Made by a program: the position numbers and the translations under genes
Assembly (NCBI GenBank): GCA_016866235.1
Contig: VGMW01000002.1
Span: 310,001 to 374,000, forward strand
Direction: 5' to 3'
Origin: Bacteroidota bacterium
Lineage (GTDB): Bacteria > Bacteroidota > Bacteroidia > Cytophagales > Cyclobacteriaceae
Length of the DNA stretch: 64,000 bases
The notes under the pieces: generated by a model
What the model saw: only the letters and a program-made list of their open reading frames with translations
Database searches by the model: none
Told to the model about the DNA's origin: nothing
In this document: piece after piece, positions 17,845-26,466 of the stretch
How positions within the stretch are numbered: the first letter of the stretch is position 1
Layout of the letters: every line of letters starts with the position of its first letter

Positions 17845-18861
17845 AATTACGAGTTCAATTTTAATACTTCTGCATTAACGATTCGTAAAAGTCCACTAAC
17901 CGTTATTGCGGAAAATAAAAATCGGGTATATGGTCAGGCCAATCCTGATTTAACCTTACGATATTCTTCATTTAAATTGAACGAAAGTCAGGCGGTAATT
18001 AATGTGGCTCCTAGAGCCACAACTCTTGCAAACATCTCCAGTAATGCAGGCAGTTATTCAATTTCAGTTTCAGGTGGCGAGGATGATAACTACGACCTAA
18101 TTTATGTTGATGGAATCCTCACAATTAATCCTGCTTCTCAGATAATTAATTTTGATAAGCCGGCAGATTTAGTTGAATCTGTTGGAAAATTTAATTTAAC
18201 GGCAAGTGCTGACTCTGGTTTAACCGTTGAATTCACTTCGGTAAATACTGATAAAATTTCTATTTCAGGAGCGACGGCAACCGTACGACTACCTGGTAGT
18301 GTCACCATAGTCGCAAGGCAATTAGGCAGCCAAAACTTTCTGGCCGCACCTGTGGTTAGTCGAACGTTTTGTATAAACCCCAAAAAGCCAACCATAAGTT
18401 CTTTAGGTGAAGGAACAAGTGAGGTTGTTTTGGTTTCCTCTGGTTCAGCAGGGAATCAGTGGTATCGAAATCAAATCCCAATTGAAGAAGCCACTAATTT
18501 TAATTTTAAGGTTTTATCAGACGGGATTTACCAAACCAGAGTGACCATTGATGGATGCTTCAGCGAAATTTCGGATGGTTTTAATCTTATAATTACCAGC
18601 AATCCTGAACCTGAAGGGAAAAATTTCCCCTCAGTCTTTCCTAATCCTTCAAATGGTGAAGTGTTTATTAAAATGACTGATGTCAGTGTAGACGATCAAG
18701 TGGTCATTGAGTTAACAGATGGTTTGGGAAGAATACTAAAATCAATTTCGCAAAGGGGGCCGGATACAAGCATCAGCATCTTTGAATATGGTACCGGAAT
18801 TTATTTTCTGAAAATCAAATTGAATAATCGCACTTATTGGAAGAAAATAATGAAGCAGTGA
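17845..18861 (+). pseudogene. Detached C-terminal part of the kelch-like protein with T9SS sorting domain
   Basis: Directly continues the frame of the preceding gene after its TAA. It begins NYEFNFNTSALTI, which completes the interrupted MBG-like module (other modules here read GGEDDNYDLIYVDGILTI at the same place). Then come another MBG-like module, an Ig-like module, and a T9SS type A sorting domain (VFPNPSNGEVFIKM ... GTGIYFLKIKL). It has no signal peptide, and its first ATG-type or other start is at about 17977, so alone it would not be exported. Read together, 14743-18861 is one 1,372-codon T9SS cargo gene with a single nonsense codon. Confidence 0.75.
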
Positions 18862-19225
18862 TCACATATTAACAATTTGAATGGTGCTGTGCAGCAGTCC
18901 ACGTCACAAATCAATCACCTCTATTTTTTATTATGTGAATTTTATAAAACGAAGATTCGGGATTGTAAATATTTTTAGATCTAGATTTTCTGGTTAGTTA
19001 AATCGTATTTGATTACTGACTATAAATTTCACACGGCTACAACTCAATAAGTTGTCGAAATATGCCATCAAATCTGACTGTAATAATTTAAAATTCAAGA
19101 CCTATGTGTCAAGTCATAAGACCTGACACTTAACACGTGAAAATGTTTATTAAATCAAAGTACTTTTTTACTTGGAAGCCCCAAGCAATGTGCTCTTATA
19201 CGAACATGGAGTTTAATGATCTCAC
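18862..19225. other. Intergenic region with one diverged hairpin
   Basis: About 360 bases between the kelch-like gene and ribH. It is A+T-rich and without a credible reading frame. The only structure seen is the degenerate module A hairpin at 19106-19129. Confidence 0.6.
19106..19129 (+). repeat. Diverged hairpin repeat module A, copy 4
   Basis: GTGTCAAGT, loop CATAAG, ACCTGACAC differs from copy 2 by two bases, one in the left arm and one in the loop. It lies on the far side of the two T9SS-type genes from the main array. Confidence 0.7.
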
Positions 19226-19687
19226 TCACCCCAACAGCTCCAGCAACGTTGCCGCCGCTTCCTCTCCTTTATTGCCAAGCTTGCCACCTGCACGGTCAAT
19301 CGCTTGCTGTCGCGTAAGCGTGGTAATCACACCAAACACCACAGGCTTATTCAGTTTCAATCCAACCTCCATGATCCCACCAGCCGTTGCTTGTGCAATC
19401 ACTTCAAAATGCGGCGTATCACCTTTAATCAAACAACCCAAACAGATTACACCAGAAACTTCCTTCCTCTGACCCAACTGTTGCGCCGCCAGCGGTAATT
19501 CAAAACTTCCTGGCACTTGTCGGACCAAAATATTTTTTGTCGACACACCGGATGCCTTTAAGCTTTCCAATGCACCCAGCAACAAAGCTTCAGTGATGTC
19601 CTCGTTCCATTTGGAAACTACAATCCCGATCTTTCCGATTTTACGGGTGATTTTTTTCCCTGTTGATGTTTTGAGGTGTCCTGCCAT
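19226..19687 (-). CDS. ribH: 6,7-dimethyl-8-ribityllumazine synthase
   Basis: 153 residues, standard length. Motifs: IGIVVSKWNEDITEALLLGA for the substrate-binding N-terminal part, VPGSFELPLAAQQL, and IKGDTPHFEVIA with the catalytic His. It condenses the two precursors that give lumazine, the penultimate step of riboflavin synthesis, and forms an icosahedral or pentameric shell in the cytoplasm. No FMN riboswitch was seen in the 97 bases upstream. The TPR protein gene lies upstream on the same strand, separated by a terminator. Confidence 0.96.
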   Translation of the reverse strand: MAGHLKTSTGKKITRKIGKIGIVVSKWNEDITEALLLGALESLKASGVSTKNILVRQVPGSFELPLAAQQLGQRKEVSGVICLGCLIKGDTPHFEVIAQATAGGIMEVGLKLNKPVVFGVITTLTRQQAIDRAGGKLGNKGEEAAATLLELLG

Positions 19688-19735
19688 AATTCTTTTCTGT
19701 CAACAGCAAGATAAAGCCCACTTGACCATAAAAAC

Positions 19736-19759
19736 AAAACCCCGGAATGCCGGGGTTTT
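19736..19759 (-). terminator. Intrinsic terminator between the TPR gene and ribH
   Basis: CCCCGG, loop AATG, CCGGGG (approximately), flanked by AAAA on the left and TTTT on the right. It follows the TPR gene stop on the minus strand, and is nearly the same hairpin as the one behind ndk. Confidence 0.8.
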
Positions 19760-19784
19760 GGATTCATTCACTTCCCTTGGAAAA

Positions 19785-20480
19785 TTATTCCAGACGGGCT
19801 TTGTATTTCTTTGCACTGCTGGCTTCTGGCGCATCAGCAAAGGCACTGATGAGTTCATTGTATACTTCCACCGCTTCCTTATTCTTGCCTTGCTTCTCAT
19901 ACGCCAAACCTTCTTTGATCATGTATGCAGGCGTAAAGTCCTTGTTGGGATTGTATTTTGATGCTTTGCCATAGTATACAGCTGCGTTGGCGAAGTCTTT
20001 CTCCTCCATGTACGTGTCACCAATCAAACTATAGGCACGCGCTTGAACCAATTGATCATCGGCGCTGAAATCCTCTAGGTACAACCGCGCAGGTTTGAAT
20101 TTTCCCTGCTTGAGGTAAATCACACCAACATAATAATTGGCAAGGTTGGCTGCAGGTGTGGAACCGAACTCATCGATTACATCCAGAAAGCCCAGGTTAT
20201 TACCGTCGCCTTCCAGCGCAAGCTTCAAGCTATCGCTTCCGGCGTCGATATACGATTCAAAATACCGGACTGCCTGGAACATTTCTTTTTGCGCCTGGTC
20301 TTCCTGAGTGTCCTGGTAATAGCTATAGCCAAACCAGCCACCAACCACCAGCAGCAATGCGCCAAGAATGCCCATTACTGCACGAGGATTCTCCTCTACC
20401 CAGTGCTCCAGACCAACAAACTTTTCCTGTAACACTTCTGCGCTTTCCAGTAGTTCTTCTTTCTCTTCCTTCTTTGCCAT
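19785..20480 (-). CDS. TPR-repeat protein with one membrane anchor (YfgM-like)
   Basis: 231 residues. A charged cytoplasmic N-terminus (1-32) leads to one membrane segment (about 33-55, AVMGILGALLLVVGGWFGY), then a periplasmic domain with tetratricopeptide-type helices (AANLANYYVGVIYLKQGKFK; ARAYSLIGDTYMEEKDFANA; AYMIKEGLAYEKQGKNKEA). The build matches YfgM-type ancillary proteins of the Sec translocon; the specific role here is inferred. It lies 38 bases downstream of pdhA on the same strand and ends in a terminator, so the two are probably co-transcribed. Confidence 0.8.
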   Translation of the reverse strand: MAKKEEKEELLESAEVLQEKFVGLEHWVEENPRAVMGILGALLLVVGGWFGYSYYQDTQEDQAQKEMFQAVRYFESYIDAGSDSLKLALEGDGNNLGFLDVIDEFGSTPAANLANYYVGVIYLKQGKFKPARLYLEDFSADDQLVQARAYSLIGDTYMEEKDFANAAVYYGKASKYNPNKDFTPAYMIKEGLAYEKQGKNKEAVEVYNELISAFADAPEASSAKKYKARLE

Positions 20481-20518
20481 GGATGTCTTGAAATTAAAAT
20501 TGTAAAGCCGCGCGAAAA

Positions 20519-21532
20519 TTAATCGCGGGCAAATGGATAATCAGGTTCAAAATAAATATCAGTAAGCGCTTCCGATGAATCAGGGAATGGTGAGTTCTCT
20601 GCAAACGTTACGCTCTCTTCAACAATCGCGTTGATTTTTTCCTCGAGTGCATCGAGGTCAGCCTCGGTTGCCATTTGATTTTCCAGAATGGTCGTTTTAA
20701 CAACCTCCAGTGGATCACGCTGCTTGTATTCTTCTACTTCCTCTTTTGTGCGGTACTTTCCGGGATCGGACATCGAATGTCCTTTGTAGCGGTACGTTCT
20801 GAATTCCAGAAGGGTTGGACCTTCGCCGTTGCGGGCCCGCTCCGCTGCGCGTGCAACCGCATGATGAACTTCTTCAACACGCATGGCATCTACAGACTCC
20901 GAAGGCATGTCGTAAGATTCTCCAAGCGTAAACAATTCCGTTACATTCGATGTCCTTGACACGGAGGTGCCCATCGCATAACCATTGTTTTCAATCACAA
21001 AAATTACAGGCAGTTTCCAGAGCATGGCCAGGTTTAGCGCTTCGTGAAACGCACCCTGACGAACTGCGCCGTCGCCCATGTAAGTCATGCAGACATTCTT
21101 GGTGCCATTGTACTTTTCAGCGAAGGCAATGCCGGCACCCAGCGGAACCTGAGCCCCAACAATTCCATGCCCACCAATGAAGTTTTTCGATTTATCAAAT
21201 ATGTGCATCGAACCACCTTTTCCCTTGGTGGTACCGGTGGCCTTACCATACAACTCTGCCATGACCGCCTTCGGATCAGTCCCCAATCCGAGGGGATGAC
21301 CATGGTCCCTGTATGCAGTGATCCATTTATCCTCAGCATGCAAGGCGCTCACAGCACCCGCCACACAGGCCTCCTGGCCAATATAGAGGTGACAAAATCC
21401 TTTAATTTTTTGCTGACCATACAGCTGGCCGCATCGTTCTTCGAACCGGCGCATGAGCAACATGCTCTCGAACCAGGTCATATAGGTCTCCCTGGAAAAT
21501 TCCGTTTTGCCTGATTTTGACGGCTTTGCCAT
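20519..21532 (-). CDS. pdhA: Pyruvate dehydrogenase E1 component, alpha subunit
   Basis: 337 residues. The thiamine diphosphate motif runs from GDGAVRQGAFHEALN to the closing VIENNGYAMGT (about residues 150-185); GKGGSMHIFD and the phosphorylation-loop-like YRYKGHSMSDPGKYR are also typical. It forms the E1 tetramer with PdhB, which is not adjacent here. The gene is divergent from recF with a 70-base gap that must hold both promoters. Confidence 0.93.
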   Translation of the reverse strand: MAKPSKSGKTEFSRETYMTWFESMLLMRRFEERCGQLYGQQKIKGFCHLYIGQEACVAGAVSALHAEDKWITAYRDHGHPLGLGTDPKAVMAELYGKATGTTKGKGGSMHIFDKSKNFIGGHGIVGAQVPLGAGIAFAEKYNGTKNVCMTYMGDGAVRQGAFHEALNLAMLWKLPVIFVIENNGYAMGTSVSRTSNVTELFTLGESYDMPSESVDAMRVEEVHHAVARAAERARNGEGPTLLEFRTYRYKGHSMSDPGKYRTKEEVEEYKQRDPLEVVKTTILENQMATEADLDALEEKINAIVEESVTFAENSPFPDSSEALTDIYFEPDYPFARD

Positions 21533-21590
21533 TGATTTTCAGAAAGTGGACTGCGAAATTAAGGAAACCCCACCAACTACAAAATCGGCT

Positions 21591-21598
21591 TAGTTTTG
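21591..21598 (+). promoter_or_regulatory. Bacteroidota -7 box of recF
   Basis: TAGTTTTG matches TAnnTTTG and ends 4 bases before the GTG start at 21603, so the recF message is probably leaderless. No good -33 element was found. Confidence 0.5.
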
Positions 21599-21602
21599 CG
21601 GG

Positions 21603-22697
21603 GTGCGGCTGCTTTCGGTTAAACTAAACGACTTCAAAAATTATACAGGACAGGTGGTCCGGTTCGGCCACCGTTTTACAGCCCTGCTCGGATCAAACGG
21701 CTCAGGCAAAACCAATGTGCTGGAGGCCATTGCCTACCTCTGTTTGACGCGATCTTACGCCGCCGGGTCAGACCAGAACAGCATCCGGTCTGGTCAGGAT
21801 TTTTTTTCGATCTCGGGCGAATTTGAAAAATCAGGACAGCGGTATGAGGTGAAGTGCACATATACCCAGGGCAAAAAAGAAATCAGGGTCGATGGAAAGG
21901 ACTGTAAAAAATTCTCAGAACACATAGGAAAATTTCCGGTGGTGATGATTGCCCCGCAGGACATCAGTCTGGTTTGGGATGGCGGCGAAGAGCGCAGAAG
22001 ATTTTTTGATCAACTCCTCAGCCAGGTCAATAAAAATTATCTTGAAGACCTCATTCATTATAATCATACGCTGCGTCAGCGAAATGCATCGCTGAAGTCG
22101 TTGCGCGAGTCAGCTTCCGGCGACCACGATTTGCCTGATTTCTATGCTGCAGAAATGAATGGTCCTGCCCTGCGCATCATGCAGGAGCGGGAACGATTTA
22201 TAGCGGAGCTGATACCCTTGCTCAATCTTTATTATTCGTCCATAGCCGGACTTGGTGAACAGGTTTCAGTTTCCTATCACCCTGATTTACAGGGTTTAGT
22301 GCCTATAGAACATTGGAAATCAAACCGCGATAGTGATTTACGCGCTGGCAGAACAACCGCCGGTCCGCACCTGGATGATTATCAATTTTTATTGGGTGAT
22401 ATGGAAGCAAGAAGGTTTGGTTCACAGGGACAGCAAAAGTCTTTTCTCATTGCATTGAAGCTTGCGGGTTATGAGATTTTGTCCAGACTGTCTGGTGTTC
22501 ATCCGCTCTTGTTGCTCGATGACATCTTTGAGAAAATGGACGAGGATCGAACCTGTAACTTATTGAAGATGGTCTCTGGAAAAAATTTTGGTCAGGTTAT
22601 AATGACCGATTCAAGCCGGGACAGAGCCATGGCATTATCCGGTAAGGCGGGTTTGGAGATAGGGGTGGTGCAGGTGAAAAATGGTTTGATCGAATAG
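21603..22697 (+). CDS. recF: DNA replication and repair protein RecF
   Basis: 364 residues, normal length. Walker A LGSNGSGKTN at 29-38, the ABC signature region around FGSQGQQKSFLIALKLA, and Walker B HPLLLLDDIFEKMDEDR follow the RecF pattern. It loads RecA at gapped DNA together with RecO and RecR. It starts with GTG directly behind a promoter box. The DUF721 gene follows after 16 bases, a common bacterial arrangement. Confidence 0.95.
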   Translation: MRLLSVKLNDFKNYTGQVVRFGHRFTALLGSNGSGKTNVLEAIAYLCLTRSYAAGSDQNSIRSGQDFFSISGEFEKSGQRYEVKCTYTQGKKEIRVDGKDCKKFSEHIGKFPVVMIAPQDISLVWDGGEERRRFFDQLLSQVNKNYLEDLIHYNHTLRQRNASLKSLRESASGDHDLPDFYAAEMNGPALRIMQERERFIAELIPLLNLYYSSIAGLGEQVSVSYHPDLQGLVPIEHWKSNRDSDLRAGRTTAGPHLDDYQFLLGDMEARRFGSQGQQKSFLIALKLAGYEILSRLSGVHPLLLLDDIFEKMDEDRTCNLLKMVSGKNFGQVIMTDSSRDRAMALSGKAGLEIGVVQVKNGLIE

Positions 22698-22713
22698 CTG
22701 GTGGTATAAGCTT

Positions 22714-23010
22714 ATGAGTGCGAAGGATTTTAACACCAAACACATCGGCGCAGCGATTCGCGAGATGTTCGAACGTTACAGCCTCACCGGCAAGTTTGAT
22801 GAGGCTACCCTGTTGGCTTCCTGGGAAAATTTGGTTGGCAAGCCGGTGGCCAGAAACACCCGCCGGCTCTACATCCGGGATAAGGTTTTGTTTGTCCAAA
22901 TGGACTCTGCTGCCATGAAGCATGACCTAACCTACTTAAAGGACGGCATCCTCCAGCGGCTTGAAGCCGAATTTGGCAAGGGCCTAATCAATGAAATAGT
23001 CGTTATTTAA
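22714..23010 (+). CDS. DUF721 domain protein
   Basis: 98 residues: IGAAIREMFERYSLTGKFDE, then the central AWENLVGKPVARNTRRLYI-like segment and LFVQMDSAAMKHDLTYLK typical of DUF721/DciA-like proteins. DciA recruits the replicative helicase in many bacteria, and the position right after recF fits a DNA replication role. This short form covers only the domain itself, so the link to DciA is inference. Confidence 0.85.
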   Translation: MSAKDFNTKHIGAAIREMFERYSLTGKFDEATLLASWENLVGKPVARNTRRLYIRDKVLFVQMDSAAMKHDLTYLKDGILQRLEAEFGKGLINEIVVI

Positions 23011-23067
23011 AGGTTTATCGCGGTTTTATCGGTAGGGTGCCTCCAAGCCTTTAATTTGTCACCCCTC

Positions 23068-23097
23068 TTTGGAAAACCGAAAATCCCATTAATTTTG
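23068..23097 (+). promoter_or_regulatory. Strong Bacteroidota promoter of the tRNA-tuf operon
   Basis: TTTG at 23068-23071, an 18-base spacer, then TAATTTTG at 23090-23097: both elements at the expected spacing. The first tRNA begins 90 bases downstream. Confidence 0.75.
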
Positions 23098-23186
23098 CAC
23101 TCCTGTTTTTTTAGGTGGGTGCCCCAGACGGGTTGGTGCTCCTCTAAAATTGGCCGGTTGAGTCCGGGAAAGCAGTTTTGAAAGCA

Positions 23187-23269
23187 GGGGGAATACCAAA
23201 GCGGCCAACTGGGACAGACTGTAAATCTGTTGTCTTATGACTTCCTAGGTTCGAATCCTAGTTCCCCCA
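23187..23269 (+). tRNA. tRNA-Tyr (GTA)
   Basis: 83 nt with acceptor GGGGGAA/TTCCCCC, anticodon GTA within GACTGTAAATC, a long variable arm and T-loop GGTTCGAATCC. CCA is not encoded. Confidence 0.95.
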
Positions 23270-23281
23270 CGTTGAGTTTAT

Positions 23282-23354
23282 GCGGGAGTAGCTCAGTTGG
23301 TAGAGCGATAGCCTTCCAAGCTATAGGTCGCGAGTTCGAACCTCGTTTCCCGCT
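23282..23354 (+). tRNA. tRNA-Gly (TCC)
   Basis: 73 nt with acceptor GCGGGAG pairing TTCCCGC, anticodon loop CTTCCAA (TCC), D-loop AGTTGGTAGAG and T-loop GTTCGAAC. Confidence 0.95.
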
Positions 23355-23416
23355 CTGGGAGTTATCCGTGAATTGTTGAACGACTGTCGTTTAACTATAA
23401 GCGTGTAACGGTTAAA

Positions 23417-23488
<72 letters not shown>

Positions 23489-23763
23489 CACGGAATGATT
23501 TTAGTAGGAATAAGAGAAAGAGAATTGAGAGAGGAGTTGGGAGAAGGGGAAAGAAGGGGAAAGAGGGGAAAAGGATAAGTAGGATGTGAAAGAATAAGAG
23601 GAAGGCAGTTGGATGCGGTAGCGGTGGAAGTAGAACTTAGTTTAAGAGACAGTAAACAGATTTAAAACAGATAAAACAGACAATAAATACAGAACCGCGA
23701 GAGCACTTAAATTTTATATAACTAACTAACAATTAACAACTTAACTAACCGGGATTTTCAAAT
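23489..23763 (+). other. Long purine-rich leader between tRNA-Thr and tuf, with a G-quadruplex motif
   Basis: The 275 bases before tuf contain no gene. The first half is strongly purine-rich, with 37 uninterrupted purines at 23539-23575. Within it, four G-runs at 23539-23541, 23546-23549, 23556-23559 and 23565-23568 are separated by loops of 4, 6 and 5 bases, which fits the intramolecular G-quadruplex pattern on the transcribed (RNA-like) strand. The second half is A+T-rich. Confidence 0.65.
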
Positions 23764-24954
23764 ATGGCAAAAGAAAACTTTGACCGTTCGAAACCGCACG
23801 TAAACGTTGGTACCATTGGTCACGTTGACCACGGTAAAACCACGTTGACCGCTGCGATCACAAAGGTGCTTGCAGGCAAGGGTCTTGCAGCGGAGCGCGA
23901 TTTCTCCTCTATCGATAATGCGCCAGAGGAAAAAGAACGTGGTATCACCATCAACACTTCACACGTGGAGTATCAGACGGAGAACCGTCACTACGCACAC
24001 GTAGACTGTCCTGGTCACGCCGACTATGTAAAGAACATGGTTACTGGTGCTGCCCAGATGGACGGAGCGATCCTGGTGGTTGCTGCGACCGACGGTCCTA
24101 TGCCTCAGACTCGTGAGCACATCCTGCTTGCTCGTCAGGTAGGTGTACCTGCGCTCGTGGTCTTCATGAATAAAGTTGACCTTGTAGACGATGCAGAACT
24201 TCTTGACCTCGTTGAAATGGAGGTTCGTGAACTGCTTTCTTCATACAACTTCCCTGGCGACAAAATTCCTGTTGTTCGTGGATCAGCGCTTGGTGCCCTC
24301 AACGGCGAAGCCAAGTGGGTTGCTAAAGTTGAAGAACTCATGAAGCACGTGGATGAGTACATCCCGCTTCCTGTTCGCGATGTGGACAAGGACTTCCTGA
24401 TGCCTGTTGAAGACGTATTTTCCATCACTGGTCGTGGAACGGTTGCTACCGGTCGTATCGAGCGTGGTGTTATCAAGACTGGCGACGAAGTTCAGATCCT
24501 TGGAATGGGTGCCGCTGAAGGTCTTAAGTCAGTCATTACAGGTGTTGAAATGTTCCGTAAGATCCTCGACAGAGGTGAAGCCGGTGACAACACAGGTCTA
24601 TTGCTGCGCGGTATTGAAAAGACTGATATCTGCCGTGGTATGGTTATTTGTAAGCCTGGTTCAGTTACCCCTCACGCAAAGTTTAAGGCTGAGGTGTACG
24701 TACTGTCCAAGGAAGAAGGTGGTCGTCACACCCCTTTCTTCAACAAATACCGTCCCCAGTTCTATTTCCGTACCACCGACGTTACAGGTGAGGTGAAACT
24801 CCCTACCGGTGTGGAAATGGTTATGCCTGGCGATAACGTATCTATTGAAGTTGAGCTGATCAACAAGATTGCCATGGAAAAAGGACTCCGTTTCGCTATC
24901 CGTGAGGGTGGTCGTACGGTAGGTTCTGGCCAGGTAACTGAGATCCTCGACTAA
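23764..24954 (+). CDS. tuf: Translation elongation factor Tu
   Basis: 396 residues. GTPase motifs GHVDHGKTT (about 19-27), [12 protein letters not shown] and NKVDLVDD are intact, followed by the two beta-barrel domains. It carries aminoacyl-tRNA to the ribosome. It lies in a tRNA-rich operon between tRNA-Thr and tRNA-Trp and is followed by a strong terminator that divides it from secE-nusG. Codon use is clean and highly biased, as expected for an abundant protein. Confidence 0.98.
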   Translation: MAKENFDRSKPHVNVGTIGHVDHGKTTLTAAITKVLAGKGLAAERDFSSIDNAPEEKERGITINTSHVEYQTENRHYAHVDCPGHADYVKNMVTGAAQMDGAILVVAATDGPMPQTREHILLARQVGVPALVVFMNKVDLVDDAELLDLVEMEVRELLSSYNFPGDKIPVVRGSALGALNGEAKWVAKVEELMKHVDEYIPLPVRDVDKDFLMPVEDVFSITGRGTVATGRIERGVIKTGDEVQILGMGAAEGLKSVITGVEMFRKILDRGEAGDNTGLLLRGIEKTDICRGMVICKPGSVTPHAKFKAEVYVLSKEEGGRHTPFFNKYRPQFYFRTTDVTGEVKLPTGVEMVMPGDNVSIEVELINKIAMEKGLRFAIREGGRTVGSGQVTEILD

Positions 24955-24978
24955 TAGTCTGATTCTCAATCACTAAGG

Positions 24979-25016
24979 GCGTTTCCTTGATTTTTCAGGG
25001 AAACGCTTTTTGTTTT
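24979..25016 (+). terminator. Intrinsic terminator after tuf
   Basis: GCGTTTCCTTGA, loop TTTT, TCAGGGAAACGC forms a 12-bp stem with one wobble, followed by TTTTTGTTTT. Its T-run contains the TTTG used as the -33 element of the next promoter. Confidence 0.9.
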
Positions 25017-25038
25017 ATGCCCCTTTCTTCTACCTTTG
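25009..25038 (+). promoter_or_regulatory. Promoter of the tRNA-Trp-secE-nusG-ribosomal-rpoBC operon
   Basis: TTTG at 25009-25012, an 18-base spacer and TACCTTTG at 25031-25038. The same element spacing as the tRNA-tuf promoter supports both. The -33 element overlaps the tuf terminator tail. Confidence 0.7.
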
Positions 25039-25140
25039 CAGTCCTTTTGAGTAAACGAAGTGGAATAAGAGGGTGAAACTCAGCGAATCTGGCGGTGGTG
25101 ACGCAAGTGATTGAGTAACCAGGAGGGCAGAGTAGAACAG

Positions 25141-25213
25141 ACGGGTGTAGCTCAATTGGTAGAGTAGCGGTCTCCAAAACCGTTGGCTGGGAGTTCGAGT
25201 CTCTCCACCCGTG
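25141..25213 (+). tRNA. tRNA-Trp (CCA)
   Basis: 73 nt with acceptor ACGGGTG/CACCCGT, anticodon loop CTCCAAA (CCA) and T-loop GTTCGAGTC. It sits 15 bases before secE. Confidence 0.95.
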
Positions 25214-25228
25214 CAAAGGAACTGTAAA

Positions 25229-25423
25229 ATGATAGAGCGAGTAAAAAATTACGTACTGGAGTCTGTGGACGAGGTCAAGAATAAAGTGACCTGGTCCAGG
25301 TTCACCGAATTGCAAAGCAGTGCCATACTGGTGCTGGTGGCATCGGTGATTTTCGCCATAGTCATTGGAATCATTGACTTTGGTTTTCAGAACGCCTTGG
25401 CGTGGTTTTATCGTGAATTCTAA
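25229..25423 (+). CDS. secE: Preprotein translocase subunit SecE
   Basis: 64 residues, the short single-helix form of SecE. An amphipathic N-terminal part with the conserved EVKNKVTWSRFTEL segment is followed by one membrane helix (about 30-53). It clamps SecY in the inner membrane. The ATG at 25229 is chosen; a GTG 18 bases upstream lies inside the tRNA-Trp 3' end. nusG follows immediately. Confidence 0.95.
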   Translation: MIERVKNYVLESVDEVKNKVTWSRFTELQSSAILVLVASVIFAIVIGIIDFGFQNALAWFYREF

Positions 25424-25441
25424 GTGTTGAACACGACGGCA

Positions 25442-25999
25442 ATGGGAGAGCTTAAATGGTACGTGCTGAGGGTGATCAGTGGACAGGAGAAGAAAGTAAA
25501 GTCTTACCTGGAAACTGAAGTGGAGCGCTCCAAACTGAAGGACTATATCCCAGAGGTACTGATCCCTTCAGAAAAGGTATTTGAAATGCGAAACGGGAAA
25601 AAGAAAGTGCGCGAACGCAATTTCTTCCCCGGATATGTTCTTGTTTCTGCTGATTTGGCTCACCCCGAAGCTCAGCACACCGTGACCAACATTCCCGGTG
25701 TGATAGGTTTTTTGGGGGACAGCGGCGCCAGCGCTTCCAAGGAGCCGGTAGCCCTAAGGCAGAGTGAGGTGAACCGTATTCTTGGCAAGGTTGATGAATC
25801 CGACGCGTCGGAGGAAAAACTGGAGAAGCCTTTCAATAAAGGCGAGAGCGTCAAGGTAATGGATGGACCTTTCAGCGGGTTCACCGGTACGGTGGAGGAG
25901 ATATTTGAAGACAAGAAGAAGCTTAACGTTATGGTTAAGATCTTCGGTCGTAATACTCCTGTAGAGCTGAGCTATTTACAAGTAGAAAAAATTGACTAA
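25442..25999 (+). CDS. nusG: Transcription termination/antitermination protein NusG
   Basis: 185 residues from the ATG at 25442 ([19 protein letters not shown]). The frame could begin 18 bases earlier at a GTG touching the secE stop, but the family starts with the KWYVLR strand. The NGN domain is N-terminal and the KOW domain C-terminal (about 130-185, [19 protein letters not shown]). It binds RNA polymerase and couples it to Rho or the ribosome. An acidic linker ([11 protein letters not shown]) separates the domains. Confidence 0.95.
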   Translation: MGELKWYVLRVISGQEKKVKSYLETEVERSKLKDYIPEVLIPSEKVFEMRNGKKKVRERNFFPGYVLVSADLAHPEAQHTVTNIPGVIGFLGDSGASASKEPVALRQSEVNRILGKVDESDASEEKLEKPFNKGESVKVMDGPFSGFTGTVEEIFEDKKKLNVMVKIFGRNTPVELSYLQVEKID

Positions 26000-26013
26000 A
26001 AGAATTTAAACCG

Positions 26014-26454
26014 ATGGCAAAGGAAGTAACCGGTTTTCTCAAACTTCAGGTGAAAGGCGGACAGGCAAACCCTGCTCCTCCTATCGGACCAGCGCTGGGT
26101 AGTAAGGGCCTTAACATTATGGACTTCTGCAAGCAGTTCAACGCTCGCTCGCAGGACAAACAAGGTCAGGTTCTCCCTGTTCTGATTACGATCTATAACG
26201 ACAAGTCTTTTGACTTCGTCATCAAAACACCGCCTGCAGCAATCCTCATTATGGAGGCTATCAAGCTGCAGAAAGGTTCAAAGGAACCAAACCGCAATAA
26301 GGTAGGCAGCATCAGCTGGGACCAGATCCGTAAGATCGCCGAGCTTAAAATGCCCGACCTGAACGCATTTAAAGTAGAGTCTGCTATGCGCATGGTGGCC
26401 GGAACGGCCCGCAGCATGGGTGTGACGGTAACCGGAAACGCCCCCTGGGCATAA
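26014..26454 (+). CDS. rplK: Ribosomal protein L11
   Basis: 146 residues with the standard [22 protein letters not shown]-terminal segment split over the prolines, and the RNA-binding C-terminal domain ending [12 protein letters not shown]. It forms the base of the ribosomal stalk. It begins 14 bases after nusG; no separate promoter was seen. Confidence 0.98.
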   Translation: MAKEVTGFLKLQVKGGQANPAPPIGPALGSKGLNIMDFCKQFNARSQDKQGQVLPVLITIYNDKSFDFVIKTPPAAILIMEAIKLQKGSKEPNRNKVGSISWDQIRKIAELKMPDLNAFKVESAMRMVAGTARSMGVTVTGNAPWA

Positions 26455-26466
26455 ACACTCAGAATC

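Noticed and set aside
19688-19784. FMN riboswitch upstream of ribH
   Set aside because: The space is too short and holds only the terminator of the preceding gene.
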